A stretch of 64,000 bases of DNA from SFHK01 sp963618055 (lineage in GTDB: Bacteria > Bacillota > Clostridia > Christensenellales > Aristaeellaceae). Below the pieces are notes generated by a model. That model ran no database searches, was not told the DNA's origin, and was given only the letters and a program-made list of their open reading frames with translations. The stretch spans positions 1 to 64,000 of the forward strand of contig CAVERI010000004.1 in assembly GCA_963618055.1 (NCBI GenBank), written 5' to 3'. This document shows, one piece after another, positions 22,119 through 30,810 of the stretch. The number at the start of each line of letters is the position of its first letter. Positions within the stretch are counted from its first letter, which is position 1. The position numbers were made by a program, and so were the translations under genes.

Positions 22119-24641
22119 ATGCTGAGCCTGATTGGCATTGAAAAGGAGTACCGAACCGGCGGCCTGAGCGTAAAGGCGCTGGACGGCGTTTCCATCACCT
22201 TTCGGAAAAATGAATTTGTATCAATCCTCGGGCCGTCCGGATGCGGCAAGACGACGCTTCTGAACCTGATCGGCGGTCTCGACCATGCCACCGCCGGGGA
22301 TCTGGTGATTCGCGGCAAGTCCACAAAGGACTTTTCCGAGAGGGACTGGGACGCGTACCGCAACCACACCATCGGCTTCGTGTTTCAAAGCTACAACCTG
22401 ATTCCGCATCAGACGGTGCTGGCCAACGTTGAGCTGGCGCTGACGCTGACGGGCGTTTCCCGCGCCGAGCGCAGGGCGCGCGCCGAGGAGGCGCTGAAGC
22501 GCGTGGGTCTGGGCGACCAGCTTCACAAAAAGCCGTCGCAGATGTCCGGCGGGCAGATGCAGCGCGTGGCGATTGCGCGCGCGCTGATCAACAACCCGGA
22601 CGTGCTGCTGGCCGACGAGCCCACCGGCGCGCTGGACAGCGAAACCAGCGTGCAGGTAATGGAGCTTTTAAAGGAAATCGCGCGCGACCGGCTGGTGATC
22701 ATGGTCACGCACAACCCGGAGCTGGCGCAGGCGTATTCCACGCGCGTCGTTCGGCTGCTGGACGGCCGCGTGGTGGACGATACCATGCCCGCCGAGCCGG
22801 AGACGGAAGCGCCCGTGCCGCAGGGCAGGGTAAAAAAGCCGGGCATGTCATTTTTCACGGCGCTGTCCTTGTCCCTCAATAACCTGCTCACCAAGAAGAC
22901 GCGCACAATTCTCGTCGCCTTCGCGGGCTCCATCGGCATCATCGGCATCGCGCTGATTCTGTCGCTGTCGCACGGCTTCCGCAGCTATATCTCCCGCGTG
23001 GAGGAGGAAACGCTGTCCGGCTATCCGCTCACCATCACCTCCGAGGCCATGGATTCCTCCGCGCTTCTGGAAAGCATGAGCGGACAGCACGCGGACGACG
23101 GCGCGCGCGAGGAGGGCTACATTCATTCCGGCGAGGTCATGACCGACATGTTCGCCGCCATGATGAACGGCGTGGAGAAAAACGATCTGGCCGCGTTTAA
23201 GGCGCAGATTGACGGCGACGCCGACTTCCGCGCGCTGACAAGCGACGTAGGCTATCAATACGACGTGGATTTGCAGATCTGGTCAACCGCCGGGGAAACG
23301 CCCTTGCAGGTGAACCCGTCCAAAATTTTTGAAAGCATGATGGGCATGAGCCTGTCCGGCAACATGAACGCCTACATGAGCAGCATGAATTCGATGTCCA
23401 CGGCGTTCGGCGGGCGCAGCACGAACGCGTGGACGGAGCTGATCGACAACCGTGCGCTGCTGAATCAGCAATACGACGTAATCGCCGGGCGCTGGCCCGA
23501 ATCGAAGGAGGAGCTTGTGCTGGTGGTCAACGAGGACAACAGCCTGAGCGAGATGACGCTGTACACGCTGGGTCTCAAGCCGCAGAGCGAGCTTTCCTAT
23601 TTCTTCGCCAGCTTCGTGCGCGGCCAGTCGTTCGAGCTGAAGAAGGAACGCTATTCCTACGAGCAGCTTCTGAGCCTCACCTATCAGCTGGTGCTGCCCG
23701 CGGCGTACTATGAAAAGAACCCGGAGACGGGGCTGTATGAGGACATTCGCTCAGACGCGGCCAAACTTCAGGCGGCGCTTGAGGGCGGGCTCACCCTGCG
23801 CGTGGTCGGCATCGTGCGCCCCAGCGAGGACTCCGTGGCGCGCGGCATGAACGGCGGCAGCATCGGCTATCTGAAATCGCTGACCGACGCGTACATCACC
23901 TCCGCCCGAGAGACCGAAATCGTGCGCGATCAAATGGAAAACCCGGAAACGGACGTGTTTACCGGCCTTCCGCTCGCGAAGGAGGAGGCGGCGAGCGCCG
24001 AGGCCGTACACGCGCAGACGACCTACGCGGAGAACCTGAAGGCGCTGGGCGTGGCCGACCTGTCGGTTCCGTCGTCCATCGTGATTTATCCCAAAAACTT
24101 CGAGGCGAAAAAGGCCATCACGGACTACATCAGCGACTACAACGCCCGCGCGGAGGCAGAAGGTCACGAGGAACGCGTGCTGCGCTACACCGACTATATC
24201 GACGTGCTGCTCTCCGGCGTGACCACGATCATCGACGCCATTACCTACGTGCTGATCGCCTTCGTGGCCATTTCGCTGGTGGTTTCGTCCATCATGATCG
24301 GCGTAATCACCTACATCTCCGTGCTTGAGCGCACCAAAGAAATCGGCATTCTGCGCGCCATTGGCGCCTCGAAGCGCGACATTTCCCGCGTGTTCAACGC
24401 GGAAACGCTCATCGTGGGCTTCTTAGCCGGAGCCATGGGCATCGGCATTTCCTGCCTGCTCATCCTGCCCGCCAACACGATTATCCAAGACCTCACCGGC
24501 ATTGCCAACATGGCGAAGCTGCCCGCGAACGGCGCGGTGGCGCTAGTGGCCATCAGCATGCTGCTGACCCTTATCGCCGGGCTGATTCCCTCCCGCTTCG
24601 CCGCCCGGCGCGACCCCGTGGAGGCGCTGAGAAGCGAATAG
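22119..24641 (+). CDS. MacB-type ABC transporter, fused ATPase and FtsX-like permease
   Basis: This 840-residue fusion starts with a LolD/MacB ATPase (1 to about 225): Walker A GPSGCGKTT, signature MSGGQMQRVA, Walker B VLLADEPTG and a His switch at MVTHN. The first membrane helix follows near residue 270, then a large extracytoplasmic domain (about 290-690), and three helices in an FtsX domain end the chain. MacB-type machines push peptides, toxins or lipoproteins by mechanotransmission. In Firmicutes, related fusions often act in antimicrobial-peptide defence, but no two-component system is adjacent. The ATG at 22119 is 9 nt from TTGGAGGG; a TTG at 22113 is too close. Confidence 0.88.
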   Translation: MLSLIGIEKEYRTGGLSVKALDGVSITFRKNEFVSILGPSGCGKTTLLNLIGGLDHATAGDLVIRGKSTKDFSERDWDAYRNHTIGFVFQSYNLIPHQTVLANVELALTLTGVSRAERRARAEEALKRVGLGDQLHKKPSQMSGGQMQRVAIARALINNPDVLLADEPTGALDSETSVQVMELLKEIARDRLVIMVTHNPELAQAYSTRVVRLLDGRVVDDTMPAEPETEAPVPQGRVKKPGMSFFTALSLSLNNLLTKKTRTILVAFAGSIGIIGIALILSLSHGFRSYISRVEEETLSGYPLTITSEAMDSSALLESMSGQHADDGAREEGYIHSGEVMTDMFAAMMNGVEKNDLAAFKAQIDGDADFRALTSDVGYQYDVDLQIWSTAGETPLQVNPSKIFESMMGMSLSGNMNAYMSSMNSMSTAFGGRSTNAWTELIDNRALLNQQYDVIAGRWPESKEELVLVVNEDNSLSEMTLYTLGLKPQSELSYFFASFVRGQSFELKKERYSYEQLLSLTYQLVLPAAYYEKNPETGLYEDIRSDAAKLQAALEGGLTLRVVGIVRPSEDSVARGMNGGSIGYLKSLTDAYITSARETEIVRDQMENPETDVFTGLPLAKEEAASAEAVHAQTTYAENLKALGVADLSVPSSIVIYPKNFEAKKAITDYISDYNARAEAEGHEERVLRYTDYIDVLLSGVTTIIDAITYVLIAFVAISLVVSSIMIGVITYISVLERTKEIGILRAIGASKRDISRVFNAETLIVGFLAGAMGIGISCLLILPANTIIQDLTGIANMAKLPANGAVALVAISMLLTLIAGLIPSRFAARRDPVEALRSE

Positions 24642-24680
24642 CCGCGAACGCGGACGCACCTAAATAATGGAGGAATGCGC

Positions 24681-25610
24681 ATGGATATTCAGTATCTGCT
24701 TCTTTTGCAGGACATTCGAAACGCGGTCGGCGACGTCTTCAACAGCTTTTGCATCTTCATTACCACGATAGCGGTTGACTATTATATCATGGTTCCGGCC
24801 TTGATTCTTTATTGGACGGCAGACAAGCGGAAGGGTTCCAAAATCCTGCTGTCATGGGGAACGTCTCTGGGAATCGGCGCGTTTCTGAAGGCCACGTTCT
24901 GCGTGTATCGCCCGTGGATACGGGACAGCCGCGTCCATCCGGCGGAAGAGGTGCTGTCCGGCGCGACGGGCTATTCCTTTCCAAGCGGGCACAGCTTCAG
25001 CGCGGGAGGCTTCTGGAACAGCGTCGCGCTGTGCTACAGGAAATACCGGGGCATCGTCCGCTTTTCGATTCTCATGCTGCTTCTGACCATGTTCTCCCGA
25101 AATTATCTGGGTGTGCATACGCCGCAGGACGTGCTTGTCGGCGGGCTCGTTTCGTTCCTCTGCGCGTTTGCGGTCATCAAGCTTTGCGATTACGTTGAGA
25201 AAAACCCGGGAAGGGACTGGATTGCGCTTCTCACTGTGACCCTCCTGACGGCCGCGCTCTTGTGCTATCTCGCGCTCAAGTCGTATCCGGAGGACTACGC
25301 GGACGGCGTTTTGCTGGTTGACCCGAAAAAGATGACGATTGACGGGTTCAAGGATCCGGGGCGGTTCTGGGGCATTTTCCTCGGCTGGTTTCTGGAACGG
25401 CGCTTTGTGCGGTTTTCAACGGACGTAAGCGCGCCGAAAAAGGCGGCGCGCGCGCTCGTCGGTGGGCTGCTGACCGTGTTCTGGTGGACCGCGGTCGCCG
25501 GGCCTGTGGGAAAAATGCTCGGCACAAACTGGGGCTATTTCCTGACGCAGGCAAGCACGCCAATCGTGTTCATGGTCGTCTATCCGGCGCTGTGCTTTCG
25601 AAATCAATAA
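24681..25610 (+). CDS. PAP2 superfamily membrane phosphatase
   Basis: The 309-residue integral membrane protein carries the complete PAP2 triad of motifs: K-x6-RP at KATFCVYRP (near residue 74), PSGH at SFPSGHS (near 106) and SR-x5-H-x3-D at SRNYLGVHTPQD (near 139). These enzymes remove phosphate from lipids such as phosphatidic acid or undecaprenyl diphosphate. The second half has further helices and no second catalytic site. The ATG at 24681 follows TGGAGGA by 8 nt; the ATG at 24675 touches the ribosome site. The gene ends at a bidirectional terminator. Confidence 0.88.
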   Translation: MDIQYLLLLQDIRNAVGDVFNSFCIFITTIAVDYYIMVPALILYWTADKRKGSKILLSWGTSLGIGAFLKATFCVYRPWIRDSRVHPAEEVLSGATGYSFPSGHSFSAGGFWNSVALCYRKYRGIVRFSILMLLLTMFSRNYLGVHTPQDVLVGGLVSFLCAFAVIKLCDYVEKNPGRDWIALLTVTLLTAALLCYLALKSYPEDYADGVLLVDPKKMTIDGFKDPGRFWGIFLGWFLERRFVRFSTDVSAPKKAARALVGGLLTVFWWTAVAGPVGKMLGTNWGYFLTQASTPIVFMVVYPALCFRNQ

Positions 25611-25630
25611 CCCCGCCGCGCGGGAATAAA

Positions 25631-25676
25631 CAGGGCGGCTCCGCACCGGTCGAACCGATGGGAGCCGCCCTGTTTT
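25631..25676. terminator. Bidirectional terminator
   Basis: A perfect 12-bp stem (25631-25642 with 25661-25672) is followed by TTTT on the plus strand and by TTTATT on the minus strand. It serves the convergent genes that end at 25610 and 25690. Confidence 0.85.
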
Positions 25677-25689
25677 CCTGATATTCGAA

Positions 25690-26427
25690 TCAGCCGAGAA
25701 TCGCGTCCATTTCCACGAAATCGAGCGTCAGCGTCGTATCCTCCGCCACCGTGATTTCGAGCATGCGCGCGTCCACAGGCGCTTCGTCGTCCATGCCGGT
25801 GTAATACAGGCTCAGCGTCGCCGTTCCGGCCTTCAGGCCATGGAAGCTGGCTACCCATTCGCCGCCTACGCCCAGAAGTCCCTCGGCGTTTTCATCGGCC
25901 ACATATTCCTCCGTCACGAGCTCCAGCACGGCGGGATCGTCAATCTCATACGTCCAGCTATAGCCGGTGGTGGCGTTCGCGTCCAGCCGAACGGTGATCG
26001 TGCGGGCGTCCTCGCTCATCTCGACCCACGTATCCGCGTAGGTCTCCACGTACTTCGAGGACTCGATTTCGATCTTCTGCGCGTCGCTCACGCTCAGGTC
26101 GAGCACGGCCGTCGCGGCCGGGAACGCGCCTTCCTTTTCATAGGAAAGGCACAGCTCCGCAAACCCGGCCTTCTTGCCGGTCGCCTTGTAGCTGGCCACC
26201 CACTGGCCATCCGCGTATTCCATCGTCACAAGCTCGAGCACGTCCGCGTCGGAAAGCTCGGCGTTCCAAGCGTAGCCGCTCGTCTCGTCGCCGGGCAGGC
26301 GCACGGTGAGCACCGTATTCTCCGCGCTCAGCTCAAACCAATCTCCCTCAATCGCCTCGGCCTGCACGCCGCAGCACAGCGCAAGAAGCATACAGACGGA
26401 CAGGCACAGCGTCAGAACTCTCTTCAT
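25690..26427 (-). CDS. Secreted protein with two chagasin-like (I42) inhibitor domains
   Basis: The 245-residue protein has a signal peptide (KRVLTLCLSVCMLLAL, cleavage near VQA-EA) and two related immunoglobulin-like domains (about 28-115 and 125-240). Each has the first chagasin loop: ETSGYAW in domain 1 and ATTGYSW in domain 2. Only domain 2 keeps the glycine loop GVGGEW. The third, RPW-type loop is not obvious in either. Chagasin proteins block papain-family cysteine peptidases, so this could protect secreted or surface proteins. Domain 1 may have lost inhibition. AAAGGAGG precedes the ATG. Confidence 0.75.
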   Translation of the reverse strand: MKRVLTLCLSVCMLLALCCGVQAEAIEGDWFELSAENTVLTVRLPGDETSGYAWNAELSDADVLELVTMEYADGQWVASYKATGKKAGFAELCLSYEKEGAFPAATAVLDLSVSDAQKIEIESSKYVETYADTWVEMSEDARTITVRLDANATTGYSWTYEIDDPAVLELVTEEYVADENAEGLLGVGGEWVASFHGLKAGTATLSLYYTGMDDEAPVDARMLEITVAEDTTLTLDFVEMDAILG

Positions 26428-26489
26428 GAATCCGTTCCTCCTTTTACTTTTGAAGTGCCTCTATTTCCAGATCCTTCTGGACGAAACGA

Positions 26490-26518
26490 ATTGTATCACG
26501 AACCCATGTCATTTTCAA
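26490..26518 (-). promoter_or_regulatory. Promoter of the chagasin-like gene
   Basis: On the minus strand, TTGAAA (26518-26513), a 17-nt spacer and TACAAT (26495-26490). Confidence 0.75.
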
Positions 26519-26590
26519 GTAATTCCTCGAAGTTTTCCATGGCGCGCCGCCGCCGAATGCGAGAATTAACGGAGAAAACGCGTCTCTGCC

Positions 26591-26619
26591 TTGACAATAT
26601 TATGCAAAAGCACTATAAT
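26591..26619 (+). promoter_or_regulatory. Consensus sigma-A promoter of the SH3 gene
   Basis: Perfect TTGACA (26591-26596), a 17-nt spacer and perfect TATAAT (26614-26619). This is the strongest promoter in the window. Confidence 0.92.
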
Positions 26620-26652
26620 TCCATTATCCACGAACAAGGAAGGGTGGTTGCT

Positions 26653-27363
26653 ATGAGGAAATTGCTTTCAATTCTGCTTGCTCTGTCGCTGATTCTTTCA
26701 CTCGCCGCAGGCACTGCCGCAGCCGAGACGACGTATGTCTACATCATCGGCGCAACCGTGAACGTGCGCGAGGGCGCGGGCACCGAATACTGGAGTCTGG
26801 GCATTGCGCACAAGGGCGAAAAGCTGGTGTATCAGAATTCTACCGTGACGGACAGCCGCGGGGTAGACTGGTATAAGGTAACCTTTAAGAGCACGACGGG
26901 CTACGTTTCCTCCCGCTACGCGTCGTTCAGCGCGGACGGCATCACGTATGTTTACGTCAAGGGCACGACGGTGAATGTGCGCGCGGATCACGATCTGGAC
27001 GCGAAAATCCTCTCGATCGTGCATAAGAACGAGCGCCTGACCTACATCACCACCGCCAAGGACAGCCGCGGCGTAACGTGGTATAAGGTGTTTGTCGGAA
27101 ACAAGACGGGCTGGATCTCCTCCCGCTATGCCTCCACGTCCTCCTCTTGGGACGAAACGACCTACGTAAAGGCGAACAACGGCCAGACGTGGGTTCGCAA
27201 GGATCCCAACCTGAACGGCACGAAGCTGACCGTGCTGGAGGAAGGCGATTACGCGGAGTATCTGGGCGAGAAGTCCCGCGACAGCCGCGGCGTGCTGTGG
27301 TATAAGGTCAAGCTCGACGGCAAGACCGGCTGGGTTTCCTCCCGCTACACCAAAATCGTCTGA
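26653..27363 (+). CDS. Secreted protein with three bacterial SH3 domains
   Basis: The 236-residue protein has a signal peptide (KLLSILLALSLILSLAAG, cleavage near AAA-ET) followed by three SH3b repeats of about 65-70 residues. Each repeat has a V-N-V-R or W-V-R strand, a DSRG(V)xWYKV core and ends in W/Y-(V/I)SSRY. SH3b domains bind peptidoglycan or other wall polymers, so the protein is probably wall-associated. No catalytic domain follows. It is driven by a consensus promoter, so it is probably abundant. The ATG at 26653 follows AGGAAGGG. Confidence 0.85.
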   Translation: MRKLLSILLALSLILSLAAGTAAAETTYVYIIGATVNVREGAGTEYWSLGIAHKGEKLVYQNSTVTDSRGVDWYKVTFKSTTGYVSSRYASFSADGITYVYVKGTTVNVRADHDLDAKILSIVHKNERLTYITTAKDSRGVTWYKVFVGNKTGWISSRYASTSSSWDETTYVKANNGQTWVRKDPNLNGTKLTVLEEGDYAEYLGEKSRDSRGVLWYKVKLDGKTGWVSSRYTKIV

Positions 27364-27384
27364 TTCTCACATAAACCTTCGCGC

Positions 27385-27419
27385 GGGCACAGCGGTTTAA
27401 GCCGTTGTGCCCGTTTCTG
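27385..27419 (+). terminator. Terminator of the SH3 gene
   Basis: An 11-bp stem with one G-T pair (27385-27395 with 27402-27412) has a 6-nt loop and is followed by GTTTCTGTT. Confidence 0.7.
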
Positions 27420-27490
27420 TTGCCCGAAGCCTTTGAAATGTGCAGAATTTTCCCCCGAATATGCGAGATTTTCGGTGCGCACAATCGCTT

Positions 27491-27535
27491 AGCGCAATTT
27501 GCACATCGATTGAGCGCAATGTGCAGGATCTGCAC
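27491..27535 (+). promoter_or_regulatory. Repeated and inverted TGCA-type sites before the coiled-coil gene
   Basis: AGCGCAAT(T/G)TGCA occurs at 27491-27503 and 27513-27525. TGCACAT (27500-27506) is inverted as ATGTGCA (27519-27525). GTGCAG is inverted as CTGCAC over 27521-27535. The block ends at the -35 region and looks like an operator. Confidence 0.5.
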
Positions 27536-27564
27536 GTGACTTTCCGCCGCTCCCGTGGTATAAT
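27536..27564 (+). promoter_or_regulatory. Promoter of the coiled-coil protein gene
   Basis: GTGACT (27536-27541), a 17-nt spacer and TATAAT (27559-27564), with an extended TG at 27556-27557. Confidence 0.75.
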
Positions 27565-27595
27565 TTGGTTATTATCGAATGAAGGAGCAGACTTT

Positions 27596-29647
27596 ATGAA
27601 GAGATTCTCGTGCGGGCTATTGATTTTGTCGATTCTCCTCCTCTCCCTGACCGGCGCATTAGCGGAGCCGTTAACGGACGATGCGCCCGGAACGGTCTCG
27701 CTCGTGTATTCCTACGGGGAAGACGCGCGCGAGCTGCACACAGAAGACGTGAAGAACACCGTCCTGTTCCAAGGGAACGTCTATGAATTCGAGGATCAGT
27801 ATTTCGAATTCGAATGCCCCGGCGAGCTGTACGGCGGAAAGACGCGCGCTGTGTTCGAGTTCACCGCGTCCAAATCGTTTCAGAAAGCGCAAACGGTCGG
27901 CGAGCGCATGTATCTGGGACGAATCAGCCTGAAGCCCGAGCAGAAGATTAACCTGTACGTATTCTCCGGCGACCGCGTCGAGGGACGCTATACGCTCATC
28001 GACCAGCAGTATACCAGCGAATATTCCAAGGACGTGTACGCGACGAAAGATGAAAACGGCGTCTTCCGCCATGTCGATCTGGTGTTCCTGTATTCCTACG
28101 AAACCCATAGCGGCGGCCATTTCTATGCCGCGAGCCTGTATTTCGACTACGATGGCTTCAACGCGGCTCCGGCTCTCGGCTCGCCGAACGTACCCGTGAC
28201 AGAGCTGCCGTTTGACGACGGACAGGTAGACCGTCTGCCCGTGCTGACTCCGTCGGACGATTCGGAACCCGCGAAGGATACGGCCGACCGAACCGCGACG
28301 GAGGTCACGGCCACAGCCGACGATCTCTCGCAGACCCTGATTGATCACCTGCGGGAGGAAAACGCGGGGCTGAAGACCAGCGTGGCCGTGCTGAACGAAA
28401 AAATTTCGTCCCTGCTGAGCGACAAGGATACATACATGGCCAACATGCTGGACGCGAACGCGCGTGCGGAACGGCTCGAGGCGGAAAAGAAATCCCTGAA
28501 CGCGCAGATTGCAGACCTCAGCGCGAAAATCACATCCCTCGAGAACGAAAAGAAGCTGCTGACGGGCAACGCAAGGGAACTGAACGAAAGGATTGCGCAG
28601 CTTGAAGACGAAAAGGCCGCGCTGACGAGCGAAGCCGAAAGGCTGAACTCAAGCATCGCGACGCTCGAAGAGGAGAAGAAGCCCCTGACGGACAACGCCG
28701 AAGCGCTGACCAAAAAGGTCGCGCAGCTTGAGCGTGAAAAGACGGAGCTGACGGCGGAAGCCGAAGACCTGAACGCGAAAATCGCATCTCTTGAAGGTGA
28801 AAAGGCCGAGCTGACGACCGAAGTCGATGGTCTGAACGCGAAGATTGCGGCGCTCGAGGGCGAAAAGATTTCCCTGACGGGCGACGCGGAAGGTTTGAGC
28901 GAGAAGATCGTGCAGCTCGAAGGCGAAAAGACCAAGCTGACGACCGAAGCCAAGGAGCTGAATGCGAAAATCGCAGCGCTTGAGGGCGAGAAAGCCACCC
29001 TGACGAACGACGCAAAAGAATTGACCGAGAATGTCGCAAAGCTCGAAGGCGAAAAGACCGAACTCACCGCGGAGCTTGAAGGTCTCAACGCCAAAATCAA
29101 GGCTCTTGAAAGCGAGAAAACGTCCCTGACAGGCAATGCGGATGGGTTGACCGAAAAGATCGAACAGCTTGAAAGCGATAAAGCTGCGCTGACGTTGGAG
29201 ATCGAGGGGCTGAACACAAAGATCGCGGCGCTCGAGGGCGAAAAGACCTCCCTGACGGGCGACGCGGAAGGGCTGACCGGAAAGATTGCACAGCTTGAAA
29301 ACGAGAAAGCCACGCTGAACGCAGAGATTTCGCAGCTCAAAGATGAAAAATCGACCCTGACCGTCGAAACCGAGACCCTGACCGCACGCGTGGAAGCGCT
29401 GAAGGCAAGGAATGATGGGATCAGCCTTGCGTCCGTCGCGCTGGGTCTGCTGCTGATGCTCTTCCTCGTCCTGTTCATCCGAAGCGCGAGCATCCTCAAA
29501 AAGCAGCAGGCAAGCAAAGCGGATAACGCAACGCCCAAAGAGCGCTGGCTCACGATCATCCTCGTCGTGCTGATCGTCGCCGCAATCGCAGCCGCCGTAT
29601 GGTTCGTCCTGCTTCCCAACCTGCTGTACGCCATGGGCGCGAAATAA
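27596..29647 (+). CDS. Surface protein with long 21-residue coiled-coil repeats and two C-terminal membrane helices
   Basis: The 683-residue protein has a signal peptide (residues 1 to about 24, LTGALA-EP) and a beta-rich domain of about 190 residues that I do not recognise. A coiled coil of about 310 residues (290-605) follows, then two membrane helices (about 612-632 and 655-678). The coil is made of 21-residue units of the form LEGEKxxLTxxAxxLxxKIAx. Neighbouring units alternate between an NAKIAA type and a EKIxQ type, so the DNA repeats at 63 and 126 bp. The coil would lie outside the cell. A role in surface architecture or adhesion is inference. The ATG at 27596 follows GAAGGAG. Confidence 0.75.
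   Translation: MKRFSCGLLILSILLLSLTGALAEPLTDDAPGTVSLVYSYGEDARELHTEDVKNTVLFQGNVYEFEDQYFEFECPGELYGGKTRAVFEFTASKSFQKAQTVGERMYLGRISLKPEQKINLYVFSGDRVEGRYTLIDQQYTSEYSKDVYATKDENGVFRHVDLVFLYSYETHSGGHFYAASLYFDYDGFNAAPALGSPNVPVTELPFDDGQVDRLPVLTPSDDSEPAKDTADRTATEVTATADDLSQTLIDHLREENAGLKTSVAVLNEKISSLLSDKDTYMANMLDANARAERLEAEKKSLNAQIADLSAKITSLENEKKLLTGNARELNERIAQLEDEKAALTSEAERLNSSIATLEEEKKPLTDNAEALTKKVAQLEREKTELTAEAEDLNAKIASLEGEKAELTTEVDGLNAKIAALEGEKISLTGDAEGLSEKIVQLEGEKTKLTTEAKELNAKIAALEGEKATLTNDAKELTENVAKLEGEKTELTAELEGLNAKIKALESEKTSLTGNADGLTEKIEQLESDKAALTLEIEGLNTKIAALEGEKTSLTGDAEGLTGKIAQLENEKATLNAEISQLKDEKSTLTVETETLTARVEALKARNDGISLASVALGLLLMLFLVLFIRSASILKKQQASKADNATPKERWLTIILVVLIVAAIAAAVWFVLLPNLLYAMGAK
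28480..29400 (+). repeat. 63-bp tandem repeats coding for the coiled coil
   Basis: About 14 diverged copies of a 63-bp unit code for LEGEK-type 21-residue blocks. Alternate copies are more alike, which gives a 126-bp higher-order repeat. Confidence 0.75.
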
Positions 29648-29667
29648 TCGAAATCGCCGCAACGACG

Positions 29668-29712
29668 AATCAGCGCTGGCGCGAGAGAATCCTCTCGCCG
29701 CTGACGCTGATT
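29668..29712 (+). terminator. Hairpin after the coiled-coil gene
   Basis: AATCAGCG (29668-29675) pairs with CGCTGATT (29705-29712), with a second inner stem of GAGAG/CTCTC and bulges between. The T run after it is weak (TGTCC). Confidence 0.5.
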
Positions 29713-29740
29713 TGTCCTGCTTTCCAGCATGCCATATGAT
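29712..29740 (+). promoter_or_regulatory. Possible promoter of the gene at 29791
   Basis: TTGTCC (29712-29717), a 17-nt spacer and TATGAT (29735-29740). Confidence 0.5.
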
Positions 29741-29790
29741 GCGGACATGAAATCGACGCTGGAACAACCCGGTATAAAAGGAGCGTTTTC

Positions 29791-30237
29791 ATGATTCAGG
29801 CGCTTGGAATCCATATGATACCCGGGAGCGACGATTATCCGGCTGCATGGCGGCGCATCATCTCGGCGCTTTCTGACGAAAACACCGTCTGGCAGGCGGA
29901 CTGTCTGGACTGCCTGTATGCGTGCGCTCTCGTCGAGGGGTGCTACACGACGAACGCGCTGCTTGCCGCTGTAAAGGACAACAACTTTATCCTCTCCGCG
30001 CGGCTGATGGCGCTTCCGGACGGCCAGCCGTTAAGCCGTCCCATCTTCACCGCCGATGATTTCTGCGCTTCCAACTGCGAGAGCATCGTATTCTGTGCCG
30101 ATCTGGGCTTCTTCGACGTTTTCTCCAAGCGTCCTGAACGACTTGAACAACTTTCTCAGACCTTCAATGATGGTCTCGCGCGGGTCGAAATTTTCCACGA
30201 CGCTCATCTCGTCGGACGAATGGATTTTCTCGCGTGA
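29791..30237 (+). CDS. Hypothetical protein, 148 residues
   Basis: I do not recognise a family. The predicted protein is soluble and acidic, with five Cys in the pattern CLDCLYAC (near 38-45) plus CYTT, and CASNCES near residue 92. The clustered Cys could bind a metal or form disulfides. AAAAGGAG lies 9 nt before the ATG, and a promoter-like pair lies just upstream. Codon use is like that of its neighbours. No signal peptide or membrane helix is seen. It faces the convergent HTH gene. Confidence 0.6.
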   Translation: MIQALGIHMIPGSDDYPAAWRRIISALSDENTVWQADCLDCLYACALVEGCYTTNALLAAVKDNNFILSARLMALPDGQPLSRPIFTADDFCASNCESIVFCADLGFFDVFSKRPERLEQLSQTFNDGLARVEIFHDAHLVGRMDFLA

Positions 30238-30284
30238 TCAAGACGTTCCATGGATTCGTAGAATTTCCTGAGCTCCATCGCATC

Positions 30285-30322
30285 GGCATAAGGCTGTTCT
30301 CATGCCGACACGGGAACAGCCG
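30285..30322. terminator. Overlapping alternative hairpins between convergent genes
   Basis: GGCTGTTC (30293-30300) pairs with GAACAGCC (30315-30322), while CGGCAT (30285-30290) pairs with ATGCCG (30303-30308). The two pairings exclude each other. Neither has a T run. Confidence 0.4.
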
Positions 30323-30327
30323 AGCCG

Positions 30328-30756
30328 CTACTCCTCTCCCCCGATTGACTCAAGGATCTGCCTGTTGGTCGTCCTGTCAACAGACAGCGGCGCGTCTCTG
30401 TTGAAGTTGAGAAGAAAGAGTAAAAGGCTCAACGCGAAAAGGCCGCCCACGATCCACGCGAGGGTTTTCCAGATTCGCGCCGCGCGCCGGTTTTTAATTG
30501 CCAGCTGCTCATTGATTCGGGACAGCTGTTCCGCCAGCGCGTTTGGCTGCTCCTCCGCTTCGATTCTCTCTCCCAACAGTTCGCTTACCGACACCTCGAA
30601 AACCTCCGCCAGCTTGATCAGCAGGTCGGAATCCGGAACCGAAAGTCCCTTCTCCCATTTCGAAATCGTCTGCCGCACCACATGCAGCCTTGCGGCGAGC
30701 TCCTCCTGCGACATTCCCTTTTTCCTGCGAAGCGCCTTCAGATTTTCCTGAAACAT
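30328..30756 (-). CDS. XRE-family HTH regulator with C-terminal membrane helix
   Basis: The 142-residue protein starts with a Cro/CI-type HTH (residues 2-60; SQEELAARLHVVRQTISKWE is the core). A short helical linker follows, then one membrane helix (about 95-117) and a short outer tail. Membrane-tethered XRE proteins of this size are common in Firmicutes, and their targets are usually nearby. A perfect palindrome overlaps its own -35 box, which suggests autoregulation. AAGGAGGGG precedes the ATG at 30756. Confidence 0.85.
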   Translation of the reverse strand: MFQENLKALRRKKGMSQEELAARLHVVRQTISKWEKGLSVPDSDLLIKLAEVFEVSVSELLGERIEAEEQPNALAEQLSRINEQLAIKNRRAARIWKTLAWIVGGLFALSLLLFLLNFNRDAPLSVDRTTNRQILESIGGEE

Positions 30757-30780
30757 ACGTACTCCCCTCCTTGCCCCCTC

Positions 30781-30810
30781 ATTATAGTCCAGAACACCGC
30801 GTTGCCGCAA
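30781..30810 (-). promoter_or_regulatory. Promoter of the XRE regulator
   Basis: On the minus strand, TTGCGG (30810-30805), an 18-nt spacer and TATAAT (30786-30781). Confidence 0.6.

Noticed and set aside
26624..26632. TTATCCACG, one base off a DnaA box
   Set aside because: It is a single site inside the SH3 gene leader, with no cluster, no AT-rich unwinding region and no dnaA nearby.
28480..29400. A repeat array that might be CRISPR
   Set aside because: The 63-bp units are in-frame coding repeats without spacers and code for a regular coiled coil.
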